Shown: piece by piece, positions 35,076-42,642 of the stretch
How positions within the stretch are numbered: the stretch's first letter is position 1
Layout of the letters: each line of letters begins with the position of its first letter
NCBI RefSeq assembly: GCF_900116855.1
Contig: NZ_UETD01000013.1
Span: forward strand, 1-64,000
Direction of reading: 5' to 3'
Source: Ruminococcus flavefaciens
Lineage (GTDB): Bacteria; Bacillota; Clostridia; Oscillospirales; Ruminococcaceae
Length of the DNA stretch: 64,000 nt
Notes under the pieces: generated by a model
Database searches by the model: none
Told to the model about the DNA's origin: nothing
Seen by the model: only the letters and a program-made list of their open reading frames with translations
Translations under genes and position numbers: made by a program

Positions 35076-36197
35076 ATGATAGCGGACTTTCTTCGTAAAG
35101 CAGCCGCAGCGGCTGCTGCGATGATCTCACTGACATCATGCGGTAAAATGGTAGTGCTCATGGACTCCGAGATCGATGACCCCCATGCTTCAGCAAATGC
35201 CTGTTCAAAGGTGGAGGTCACTAAGGCGTCTGAGCCTGCTGCCGAGCCTGTTACGGAACAGTTTACTCTTGACATAAAAATGCCCGAGGGATATGAGATC
35301 CCCAAAAGCTACGCAATAGCTGATTTCAACACCGTTCTCCAGAAGCCCGAGCTTCCTACGGGCTGTGAGGTAACGGCACTGTGCGAGGTACTCCAGTATC
35401 TCGGATTTGACATCGACAAGGTGACGCTTGCCGACGAGTTCATGCCCATGGACAACAACGGTATCACCACCATGAAGACTGCCTACATTGGTGACCCTAA
35501 GTCCGATGAGGGCTTCGGCTGCTTTGCTCCCGTTATAGTGCAGACTGCCGACGATTACTTTGAGTCGGTGAACTCTCCCTGCTACGCTGTGGACATCACA
35601 GGAAGCTCCATGCAGGAGATATACTATCAGGTGAGTCAGGGCAGACCCGTAGTTATATGGAGCACCATAAACCAGATCATAACTACTCCCAACCTGCGCT
35701 GGGTGACCAATGAGGGCGAGGAGATGTGGTTCAATGATTTCCAGCACTGCGTCGCCATTTACGGCTATGACCTCGAAGAAAAGGTTGTCCATATCGCGGA
35801 CCCTCTGGTCGGAAATGTAAAATACGGTATTGAACAGTTTGAAAAGACCTATGAGGTCATGGGCAAACAGGCTGTGGTCATCTGCGGAGACGCCAAAACT
35901 CAGGGAGACTACAAGGCGCCTGCCGATAAGCCTCAGTCGCCGATACTGAGCCGCAATAAGGCTGAGCGCAAGAAAGCCGAGGAGGAAGAAGCACGCCGCA
36001 AGGCTGAGGAAGAGGAGCGCAAAAAGGCTGAGGAAGAGCGCAAGAAAGCTGAAGAGGAAGAACGCAAAAGAGCTGAGGAAGAAGAAAAACAAAGGGCTGC
36101 GGAGGAAGCAGCACAGGCTCAGGAGGAGAATGAGGCTGTTGAAGAGCCTGCTCCTGCTGAGGAACAACATGATGAAGGCGAAGAGGAGCAGGGATAA
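35076..36197 (+). CDS. C39-like cysteine peptidase lipoprotein with charged helical tail
   Basis: 373 residues. Short signal sequence with lipobox LTSC (Cys21). The catalytic domain (about 70-275) has the C39-like triad: Cys96 in PTGCEVTALCEVLQYLG, His223 in FQHCVAIYGYD, Asp241 in IADPL. Then about 75 residues (295-370) are almost only Lys, Arg, Glu and Ala in KAEEEERKK units, predicted as a long single alpha-helix or coiled coil, ending in Pro/Glu. The sequence predicts a membrane-anchored peptidase with a long rigid tail. Starts 6 bp after tmcAL and is followed by the HAD gene. Substrate unknown. Confidence 0.85.
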   Translation: MIADFLRKAAAAAAAMISLTSCGKMVVLMDSEIDDPHASANACSKVEVTKASEPAAEPVTEQFTLDIKMPEGYEIPKSYAIADFNTVLQKPELPTGCEVTALCEVLQYLGFDIDKVTLADEFMPMDNNGITTMKTAYIGDPKSDEGFGCFAPVIVQTADDYFESVNSPCYAVDITGSSMQEIYYQVSQGRPVVIWSTINQIITTPNLRWVTNEGEEMWFNDFQHCVAIYGYDLEEKVVHIADPLVGNVKYGIEQFEKTYEVMGKQAVVICGDAKTQGDYKAPADKPQSPILSRNKAERKKAEEEEARRKAEEEERKKAEEERKKAEEEERKRAEEEEKQRAAEEAAQAQEENEAVEEPAPAEEQHDEGEEEQG

Positions 36198-36198
36198 C

Positions 36199-36846
36199 TT
36201 GATAAAAGGCGTGATTTTTGACCTTGACGGTACACTGCTTGACTCCATGACCGTGTGGAGCAGCATTGACCGCGAATTTTTAATAGAAAACGGCATTTCC
36301 GATCCTCCCCCCGAGGTCTCGGACGTTGTAAAAAAGATGACTGTGGACGAGTCTTCACAGTATTTCATCGACCGCTTCGGACTTCACTGCACCAAGGAGT
36401 ATGTTATAAAGCGGATCGAAGACATGGTTCGTCAGCGCTATGAGGAGCAGATACCCCTGAAGCCCCACGCTGAGGAGGTGCTGGACTTCCTTGACAGCAG
36501 GAACGTGCCTTACGGTATAGCCACAGCTACCTATAAAGGACTGGCGGAAGCAGCGCTGAAACGCTGCGGAGTTTATGACAGGTTCCGCTTCCTGCTGACT
36601 GACAGGGAGTACCCCGCAGGAAAGAATTACCCTGATATTTTTCTCGGAGGAGCTCAGCGTCTCGGCGCACAGCCTGATGAGACCCTTGTTATCGAGGACT
36701 CGCTCCACTGCATAGAGACTGCAAAATCAGCAGGTTTTACGGTCTGCGGAGTTTATGACTCCGTTGCAGAGGCTGACAGCGGCAGGATAAAGGAGCTTTC
36801 TGACTTCTATGTGAAGTCTCTGGACGGGATAATACAAATAATTTAG
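36199..36846 (+). CDS. HAD-family hydrolase (beta-phosphoglucomutase-like), TTG start
   Basis: 215 residues. HAD superfamily subfamily IA phosphatase: VIFDLDGTLLDSM (nucleophile Asp and acid/base Asp), IATATYKGLAEAALKRCG (Thr), GKNYPDIFLGGAQRLG and TLVIEDSLHCIETAKSAG. Two codons after the C39 gene's stop there is a TTG at 36199 with GAGGAGCAGGGA upstream; an earlier in-frame ATG (36130) lies inside the C39 gene's charged tail without a ribosome binding site, so TTG is preferred. Substrate probably a small phosphosugar; unknown. Confidence 0.85.
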   Translation: MIKGVIFDLDGTLLDSMTVWSSIDREFLIENGISDPPPEVSDVVKKMTVDESSQYFIDRFGLHCTKEYVIKRIEDMVRQRYEEQIPLKPHAEEVLDFLDSRNVPYGIATATYKGLAEAALKRCGVYDRFRFLLTDREYPAGKNYPDIFLGGAQRLGAQPDETLVIEDSLHCIETAKSAGFTVCGVYDSVAEADSGRIKELSDFYVKSLDGIIQII

Positions 36847-36865
36847 GGCGAACGATGTTCGCCCG
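36847..36865 (+). other. Short palindrome before mnmA
   Basis: GGGCGAAC, GAT, GTTCGCCC: perfect 8-bp stem in the 43-bp gap between the HAD gene and mnmA, no T-tract. Could stabilise or attenuate the message. Confidence 0.4.
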
Positions 36866-36889
36866 TGCTGTTTTCAAAGGAGCATACAG

Positions 36890-37966
36890 ATGAAAAAGGT
36901 AATGGTAGGAATGAGCGGAGGAGTGGACAGCTCCGTAGCGGCGATGCTGCTCCGTGACAGAGGTTATGAAGTCATGGGCGTAACGCTGAAGCTCTTTTCC
37001 GATGAGGATATATCCGAGGCGCAGAAGGAGGGCAAGACCTGCTGTGCGCTGTCGGACGTGGAGGACGCAAGGAGCGTTGCGTACAGACTTGGCTTCGAGC
37101 ATCTTGTGTTCAACTTTAAGGACAATTTCCGAGAGCACGTCATGCAGCAGTTCGCGGACAGCTACATAAGCGGCAGGACTCCCAACCCCTGCATAGAGTG
37201 TAACCGCCATGTGAAGTTCGACAAAATGCTCAGGAGAGCGCAGGAGCTGGGCTATGACTATATAGCTACGGGACACTATGCCGTGAACGAGTACGACGAG
37301 GAGAGGGGGCGCTTTTTGCTGAAACGTCCCAAGGATCGCAGCAAGGATCAGACCTATGTGCTGTATTCTCTCACTCAGGAGCAGCTCTCTCACACTCTTT
37401 TCCCTCTTGGAGAGCTGGAAAAGACTCAGGTCAGGGAGCTTGCTGAAGCTGCCGGACTGGTGAACTCCAAAAAGCCCGACAGTCAGGATATCTGTTTTGT
37501 TCCCGATGGTGACTATGCAGGCTTCATACGCCGATTTACGGGCTGTGAAACGCCCTGCGGAAGCTTTGTGGATATGGAGGGCAATGTTCTCGGAGAGCAC
37601 AAGGGAATCATAAACTACACCATCGGTCAGCGTAAGGGACTTGGTATCGCTCTCGGACACCCTGCCTATGTGGTGAAGAAGGATATAGCTGCAAATACAG
37701 TCACACTCGGACTGGAGTCCGACCTGTATACAAAGTGCCTTATCGCCGACGATTTCAATCTTATATCCGTTGAGAAACTGGAGGCTCCCATGCGTGTGAC
37801 TGCAAAGACACGTTACAGCCAGAAGGACCAGCCTGCTGTTGTATCATACCTCGGTAACGGCGAGTATATGGTGGAGTTTGACGAGCCGCAGAGAGCCGTT
37901 ACCGGCGGTCAGGCGGTAGTCCTCTACGACGGAGATATTGTCGTGGGAGGAGGTACCATAAAATGA
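36890..37966 (+). CDS. mnmA: tRNA 2-thiouridine(34) synthase MnmA
   Basis: 358 residues. Adds sulfur at position 2 of wobble uridine in tRNA-Lys, -Glu and -Gln. PP-loop MSGGVDSSVAAMLL near the N-terminus; catalytic cysteines in PNPCIECNRHVKF and SQDICFVPDGDY; C-terminal barrel with GQRKGLGIALGHPAYV. ATG at 36890 after AAGGAGCATACAG. Overlaps the next gene by 4 bp. Confidence 0.96.
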   Translation: MKKVMVGMSGGVDSSVAAMLLRDRGYEVMGVTLKLFSDEDISEAQKEGKTCCALSDVEDARSVAYRLGFEHLVFNFKDNFREHVMQQFADSYISGRTPNPCIECNRHVKFDKMLRRAQELGYDYIATGHYAVNEYDEERGRFLLKRPKDRSKDQTYVLYSLTQEQLSHTLFPLGELEKTQVRELAEAAGLVNSKKPDSQDICFVPDGDYAGFIRRFTGCETPCGSFVDMEGNVLGEHKGIINYTIGQRKGLGIALGHPAYVVKKDIAANTVTLGLESDLYTKCLIADDFNLISVEKLEAPMRVTAKTRYSQKDQPAVVSYLGNGEYMVEFDEPQRAVTGGQAVVLYDGDIVVGGGTIK

Positions 37967-38967
37967 GCGAAACCGTCCTGCTTGTGGTAGATGTGCAGAA
38001 GCTTATAACCAATGAAAAACTCTACGCTTATGATAGATTTATCGGAAACGTCTGTAAACTAATTGAAGTGTCGCGAAAAAACGGTGTGGAAGTTATATAT
38101 GTCCGCCACGATGACGGCGAGGGGCAGCCTCTGTCAAAGGGCAATGATGGCTACGATATACATGAGGACTTCGCGCCGGAAGCAGGGGAGAAAGTCTTCG
38201 ACAAGTCTGTGAACAGCCCCTTCCGCGATACGGGACTTACGGAATATCTGCGCTCAAAGGGCGTCAGAAGGCTAATAGTCACAGGTTTGCAGACCGAATA
38301 CTGCATAGACGCCACGGTGAAATGCGGCTTCGAGCACGGCTTTGAGATGATAGTTCCCGAATACTGCAATACCACCACCGATAATGAATACATGACCGCG
38401 GAGCAGACCTACCGCTACTATAACGTGTTTATCTGGAAGAACAGATACGCGCATTGCATTGGTATTGAGGAAGCAATCGTTATTATACAGAATAACATGG
38501 ATAAATCGGAATTCTCTGAGACACATATCATCAGAAGAGCGACAAAAGAAGATGTTTCGAGAATTGCGGAGATACTTGTTTTTGCAAAACGAATGAAGTA
38601 TCGCTCTATTTTTAATGATGACGCATATTCATTTTGCGAATTGCAAGTATTATCTGTCGCTGAAAAGTACCTTGAAAACGGCTTTCTTAACAATATGTTC
38701 CTGTATGATGACGGAATTATAAAAGGGCTTATCCGCATTGAGAAAGATGAGATCGTTGAATTATATGTGGATCATTTCTTCCAAGGGCAGGGAGTCGGCG
38801 CAGAGCTGATAGAATATGCCAAAGAGAATTATCCTGTCAGTTTTCTATGGACAATTGAAAAGAACACTGAGGCTGTACGCTTTTATGAAGCACATGGTTT
38901 TCATCTTACAGACATTAGGAAGTTTGAAGAAGGAACTACGGAATATCTTGTAAAAATGAAAAGATAA
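37963..38967 (+). CDS. Isochorismatase-family hydrolase fused to GNAT acetyltransferase
   Basis: 334 residues. Residues 1-175 are an isochorismatase-like cysteine hydrolase (LLVVDVQ with Asp10, Lys81 in VFDKSVNSPF, Cys114 in GLQTEYCIDATVKCGF): the three catalytic residues of the family. Residues about 186-334 are a GNAT domain (HIIRRATKEDVSRI; YVDHFFQGQGVGAELIEYA motif A; KNTEAVRFYEAHGF). The second half is AT-richer and uses different codons from the first, suggesting later addition. Start overlaps mnmA by 4 bp (ATGA). Substrates unknown; nicotinamidase-like or other amidohydrolase function is possible for the first domain. Confidence 0.85.
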   Translation: MSETVLLVVDVQKLITNEKLYAYDRFIGNVCKLIEVSRKNGVEVIYVRHDDGEGQPLSKGNDGYDIHEDFAPEAGEKVFDKSVNSPFRDTGLTEYLRSKGVRRLIVTGLQTEYCIDATVKCGFEHGFEMIVPEYCNTTTDNEYMTAEQTYRYYNVFIWKNRYAHCIGIEEAIVIIQNNMDKSEFSETHIIRRATKEDVSRIAEILVFAKRMKYRSIFNDDAYSFCELQVLSVAEKYLENGFLNNMFLYDDGIIKGLIRIEKDEIVELYVDHFFQGQGVGAELIEYAKENYPVSFLWTIEKNTEAVRFYEAHGFHLTDIRKFEEGTTEYLVKMKR

Positions 38968-38989
38968 TCATTTACCGAAAAGGAGCATT

Positions 38990-39712
38990 ATGGAATACAA
39001 ATACGAAAAGCTAACCGATAAAATATACGTCTGCGCCAGCAGTGATCACCGCTTCGGCACTGACGCTTTTCTGCTGGCTGACTTCTCACAGTATCGCGCC
39101 AAGGACAAGGTCTGCGATCTGGGTACGGGCTGCGGCATAATACCGCTGATAATGCAGAAGAAGCTGCCGCCGCAGGTGACCTATGCTGTGGATATTCAGG
39201 AGGGCGCCATAGAGCAGCTCCGACTGGGGCTTGAAAAGAGCGAGACTGCTGGGATAGTCCCTGTCTGTGCGGATCTGAAAGAGCTGTGGAAGGGTGCTCC
39301 TCTGGGACAGCTTGACCTTGTGACCTGCAATCCGCCCTATAAGGTGAACAATGCGGGCTTCCAGAGCGTTATAACTGCCCAGAAGATAGCCCGTCACGAG
39401 ATATTATGCACCATTGATGACGTCTGTGCGGCTGCACAGAAGCTGCTGAAATTCGGCGGAAGACTATGTGTCTGCAACCGCCCCGAAAGGCTCAGCGACG
39501 TTATTTTTGCCATGAAGAGCCACGACATCGAGCCTAAGAGACTCCGCTTTGTATCGAAAAACGCTGAGGAAGCTCCGTGGCTGTTCCTTATCGAGGGCAA
39601 AAAAGGCTCAAAGCCTTTCATGAAGGTGGAGCCTCAGCTGTACATCCGCAGCGAGAACGGCTTCTCCGAGGAGCTTCAGAAGATATACGACACAGGAAAG
39701 GAGCAGGTATGA
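38990..39712 (+). CDS. N6-adenine tRNA methyltransferase (TrmN6/YabB-like)
   Basis: 240 residues. SAM-binding Rossmann fold (CDLGTGCGIIPLIM) and the N6-adenine catalytic motif NPPY in LVTCNPPYKVNNAG. Related to tRNA1(Val) A37 methyltransferase of E. coli and YabB of Bacillus. In Bacillus yabB precedes rsmI (yabC), the same order as here, with a 4-bp overlap. ATG at 38990 after AAAAGGAGCATT. Confidence 0.9.
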   Translation: MEYKYEKLTDKIYVCASSDHRFGTDAFLLADFSQYRAKDKVCDLGTGCGIIPLIMQKKLPPQVTYAVDIQEGAIEQLRLGLEKSETAGIVPVCADLKELWKGAPLGQLDLVTCNPPYKVNNAGFQSVITAQKIARHEILCTIDDVCAAAQKLLKFGGRLCVCNRPERLSDVIFAMKSHDIEPKRLRFVSKNAEEAPWLFLIEGKKGSKPFMKVEPQLYIRSENGFSEELQKIYDTGKEQV

Positions 39713-40533
39713 GCGGAACATTTTATGTTATAGGTACTCCCATCGGAAACCTTGAGGATATAACACTTCGTCAGCTTGATACGCTGGCGGCAGTGGACTT
39801 CATCTGTGCGGAGGACACTCGTGTTACACTGAAGCTGCTGAACCGCTTCGACATAAAGAAGCAGCTCATAAGCTTTCATGAGCACAGCTCCAAAGCCGAT
39901 GCACAGCGCATAATCGACAGGCTTCTTGCAGGGGAGAGCTGCGGTATAGTCACCGACGCTGGTATGCCCTGCATATCCGACCCGGGAGAGGTGCTTGTGA
40001 AGCTCTGCGCCGAGCAAGGGATAGATATAAAGGTAGTTCCGGGACCCAGCGCCGTAGTTTCGGCAGTTGCGGTGTCGGGACTGAGTACGCGAAGATTTAC
40101 GTTCGAGGGCTTTCTTCCCGTTCCGAAAAAGGAGAGAGCCGAGCGCCTTGAAAAGCTCCGCGGCGAGACTGCGGTCATGGTGTTCTATGAAGCTCCACAC
40201 AAGCTGAAGACCACTCTTGCCGATCTTTACGGTTTTTTCGGCGGCGACCGCAGGATAGCGCTCTGCCGCGAGCTCACCAAGATACATGAGGAGGTCATAA
40301 GACTGACCCTTTCGGAGGCTGTTGAATATTACAACATTAACGAGCCGAAGGGTGAGTTCGTTCTCGTGCTTGAGGGATCTTCTGAGGATGCAGAGGACGG
40401 TATCACCATCGAACAGGCTATGGAGCAGGTCATGAAGCTCATAGATATGGGAGAAAAGCCCACAGAAGCCTGCAAGGCTGTGGCAAAGGAAACGGGCTTC
40501 AGAAAGAGCGAGCTTTATGCGAAGCTTCAGTGA
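39709..40533 (+). CDS. rsmI: 16S rRNA 2'-O-ribose C1402 methyltransferase RsmI
   Basis: 274 residues from the ATG at 39709, overlapping the preceding stop by 4 bp; GGAGCAGGT lies just upstream. Tetrapyrrole-methylase fold: TFYVIGTPIGNLEDITLRQL, VDFICAEDTRVTLKLL, GIVTDAGMPCISDPG and KVVPGPSAVVSAVAVSGLS. C-terminal extension for rRNA binding. A longer frame opening at 39577 is a shadow of the upstream gene. Confidence 0.96.
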   Translation: MSGTFYVIGTPIGNLEDITLRQLDTLAAVDFICAEDTRVTLKLLNRFDIKKQLISFHEHSSKADAQRIIDRLLAGESCGIVTDAGMPCISDPGEVLVKLCAEQGIDIKVVPGPSAVVSAVAVSGLSTRRFTFEGFLPVPKKERAERLEKLRGETAVMVFYEAPHKLKTTLADLYGFFGGDRRIALCRELTKIHEEVIRLTLSEAVEYYNINEPKGEFVLVLEGSSEDAEDGITIEQAMEQVMKLIDMGEKPTEACKAVAKETGFRKSELYAKLQ

Positions 40534-40626
40534 GTGAAAGGCTGCCTGTGCGGTGCATTACACAGTCTGTGTGCCCCTACCTTATAATATAAAAATGATA
40601 GAAAAGTGAAAATTAGTGTAAAAAGC

Positions 40627-40655
40627 TTGAAATTGTAAAGAATTTGTGATATAAT
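40627..40655 (+). promoter_or_regulatory. Promoter of the PHP-YdcF genes
   Basis: TTGAAA (40627-40632), 17-base spacer, TATAAT (40650-40655). A CCGCAG/CTGCGG hairpin (about 40742-40762) lies in the 120-nt leader just before the start codon. Confidence 0.72.
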
Positions 40656-40777
40656 TATTAGCGTTATTATTACTGCTTCAGTAATTTGCAAAACCATGTT
40701 CCCCAAAAAGCGCTATATCAATACAATTATAAAAATTCTGCCGCAGATACAAGACCTGCGGCGAAAGAAGGTTCTTT

Positions 40778-41614
40778 ATGATTTGCGATCTGCACTGTCA
40801 TACCACGCTTTCCGACGGTTCACTGGGCATCGAAGATGTTATTGCTCAGGCGAAACGCATGAATATCGACTGGCTTTCGATAACCGATCACGATACGATG
40901 GCGTCCTTTTCAAGAGCTGACGTATTGGGCGAGCGCGCAGGAGTAAAGATACTCCACGGCGTAGAGCTTTCGGCATGGGATAAGGAAAGAAACAGCAAGG
41001 TACATATACTTTGCTACGCTCCGTCAAAGCCAAACAGACTTGAGGGGCTTTGTCTCAAATCCTGCGAGATAAGAAAGGAATGCTCCAGAGAAATGATCGA
41101 AAAGGTCATGGAGAAGTTCCCCATCACACAGGAGAGCATACTGAAACGCACAACGGCTTCAAAGAGCATATTCAAGCAGCACATCATGCGTGCCCTTATA
41201 GACTACGGCTATGCGCTGGAGTTCTACGGCGACCTTGACCGTGAGCTGTTCAATCCCGAAAACGGCTCCTGCTACGTTGAGCGTGAATACCCTGACGTAA
41301 ATTTTGTTATTGACCTGATACACACTGCAAAGGGCGTTGCTGTCATGGCTCACCCTGCACAGTACAATAATATCGAGCTTCTTGAGGAGCTTGCCAAGAA
41401 AGGAAAGATCGACGGCGTTGAGGTGGGACATTTCTCTGCCGACGAAAGCTGCCGCAAGGAGCTTTCAGCCATTGCACAGAAGTACGGCCTCATCGAGACA
41501 GGCGGTTCGGATTTCCACGGGCTCTATAATAAGGTGCCCACACATCTTGGCAGCGAGACTACCACAAAGGAAAACCTTGACAGGATCCTCAAGCTGGCTG
41601 CAAGCATGAAATAA
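40778..41614 (+). CDS. PHP-domain phosphoesterase
   Basis: 278 residues, PHP metallo-phosphatase of the YciV/RNase AM type, which act on 3',5'-nucleotide bisphosphates or RNA 5' ends. Metal ligands are clear: DLHCHTTLSDG, ITDHDTM, LHGVELS, AVMAHPAQY and GGSDFHG. First gene of a run with the YdcF-like gene. Confidence 0.87.
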   Translation: MICDLHCHTTLSDGSLGIEDVIAQAKRMNIDWLSITDHDTMASFSRADVLGERAGVKILHGVELSAWDKERNSKVHILCYAPSKPNRLEGLCLKSCEIRKECSREMIEKVMEKFPITQESILKRTTASKSIFKQHIMRALIDYGYALEFYGDLDRELFNPENGSCYVEREYPDVNFVIDLIHTAKGVAVMAHPAQYNNIELLEELAKKGKIDGVEVGHFSADESCRKELSAIAQKYGLIETGGSDFHGLYNKVPTHLGSETTTKENLDRILKLAASMK

Positions 41615-41623
41615 GAGGTAAAA

Positions 41624-42385
41624 ATGAGCTTAAAGATCATACCGTTCATAGTTTTTCTGGGACTGTTCCTGCTTTTTGCAGCGCCTGTCGCTACGGGGAT
41701 AATCAACCTCGGCAACGGCGTCGGGATGGCGTTATCCGCTGCAATGATGCTGATAGTGCTGTTCTGGGGAAAGTTCACGGGAGCTTTGGGAAGATGCTGG
41801 GAAAAGCCGCTGGGAAAGATAGTTCTTTCTCTTGTAGGGATTGCTGCGGCAGTCAGTATCGTTCTGGCTGTGGTCATCAGCGTTTTTATGATACGGGAAG
41901 CGAACGATCCGCCTGAAGACGAGAACACTACTGTTGTAGTGCTCGGCTGCAAGGTAAAGAACGGTGCTCCAAGCCTTATGCTGAAGAGGAGACTTGATGC
42001 CGCTTACGGCTATCTTTCGGAGCATGACAGTGTCTGCGCCGTCGTTTCGGGCGGACAGGGAAGTGATGAATCCATCAGCGAAGCTCAGTGCATGAAGGAT
42101 TATCTTGTGGCGAGGGGCATAGCTCCCGACAGGATATTCATGGAGGATAGATCCGTGAATACCGAGGAAAACCTCCGCTTCTCAAAGGCTGTCATCAGTG
42201 AGAACGGACTTCCCGGGAAGATAACTCTCGTGACTGATAATTTCCATCAGTACCGCGCAGAGCTTATCGCTGAGTCAAACGGTATAGAGGCATACAACAT
42301 ATCGGGCAAGACCTCATGGTATCTGCTCCCTACTTATGGAGTCAGAGAATGGTTCGGTATAGTTTACTATAAGCTGTTCGGATAG
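41624..42385 (+). CDS. YdcF/SanA-like membrane protein (DUF218)
   Basis: 253 residues. Three hydrophobic helices in residues 1-90, then the DUF218 domain (VVVLGCKVKNGAPSLMLKRR; CAVVSGGQGSDESISEAQCM; RIFMEDRSVNTEENL; VTDNFHQYRA). Proteins of this family are linked to envelope integrity and vancomycin tolerance; biochemical function is unsettled. Nine bp after the PHP gene. Confidence 0.88.
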   Translation: MSLKIIPFIVFLGLFLLFAAPVATGIINLGNGVGMALSAAMMLIVLFWGKFTGALGRCWEKPLGKIVLSLVGIAAAVSIVLAVVISVFMIREANDPPEDENTTVVVLGCKVKNGAPSLMLKRRLDAAYGYLSEHDSVCAVVSGGQGSDESISEAQCMKDYLVARGIAPDRIFMEDRSVNTEENLRFSKAVISENGLPGKITLVTDNFHQYRAELIAESNGIEAYNISGKTSWYLLPTYGVREWFGIVYYKLFG

Positions 42386-42396
42386 GAGCTTTTTGC

Positions 42397-42576
42397 GTGA
42401 AATGGGTCATAATGCGTATATCCGACGGAATGTATGCGGTTTCACCGCGGTTTTTTGTGTTCAATAAGCTGTTTGCAAGGCGCTTCAACACCAAGAAGCA
42501 GGCAGAGGCTTATATGATATCATCAGGTTTCGACAGAAGGGCGTATACCGCCTGTGAGCTTGAAGTTGAGACATAA
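42397..42576 (+). CDS. Small hypothetical protein, 59 residues, GTG start
   Basis: Open frame from GTG at 42397, with TAGGAGC about ten bases upstream, to TAA at 42576; 11 bp after the YdcF stop. The product is strongly basic (FNKLFARRFNTKKQAEAYM in the middle) and rich in aromatic residues. No signal or membrane segment. A TKKQAEAY-type block is common in small domains of DNA-modifying proteins, but I do not assign a family. It is below the usual length cut-off and easily missed. Confidence 0.65.
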   Translation: MKWVIMRISDGMYAVSPRFFVFNKLFARRFNTKKQAEAYMISSGFDRRAYTACELEVET

Positions 42577-42642
42577 TCGGCTGTATGCATCAGCCGGACT
42601 GCTATTTAATAGTATAAGTTATTATGTAAAGGAATGGTTATT

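Noticed and set aside
35205..36368. 387-residue minus-strand frame over the C39 gene
   Set aside because: Antisense shadow of the strongly biased coding strand, Leu/Phe-rich complement of the Lys/Glu tail; no ribosome binding site.
36737..37660. 307-residue minus-strand frame over mnmA
   Set aside because: Antisense shadow of a clearly identified gene; no ribosome binding site.
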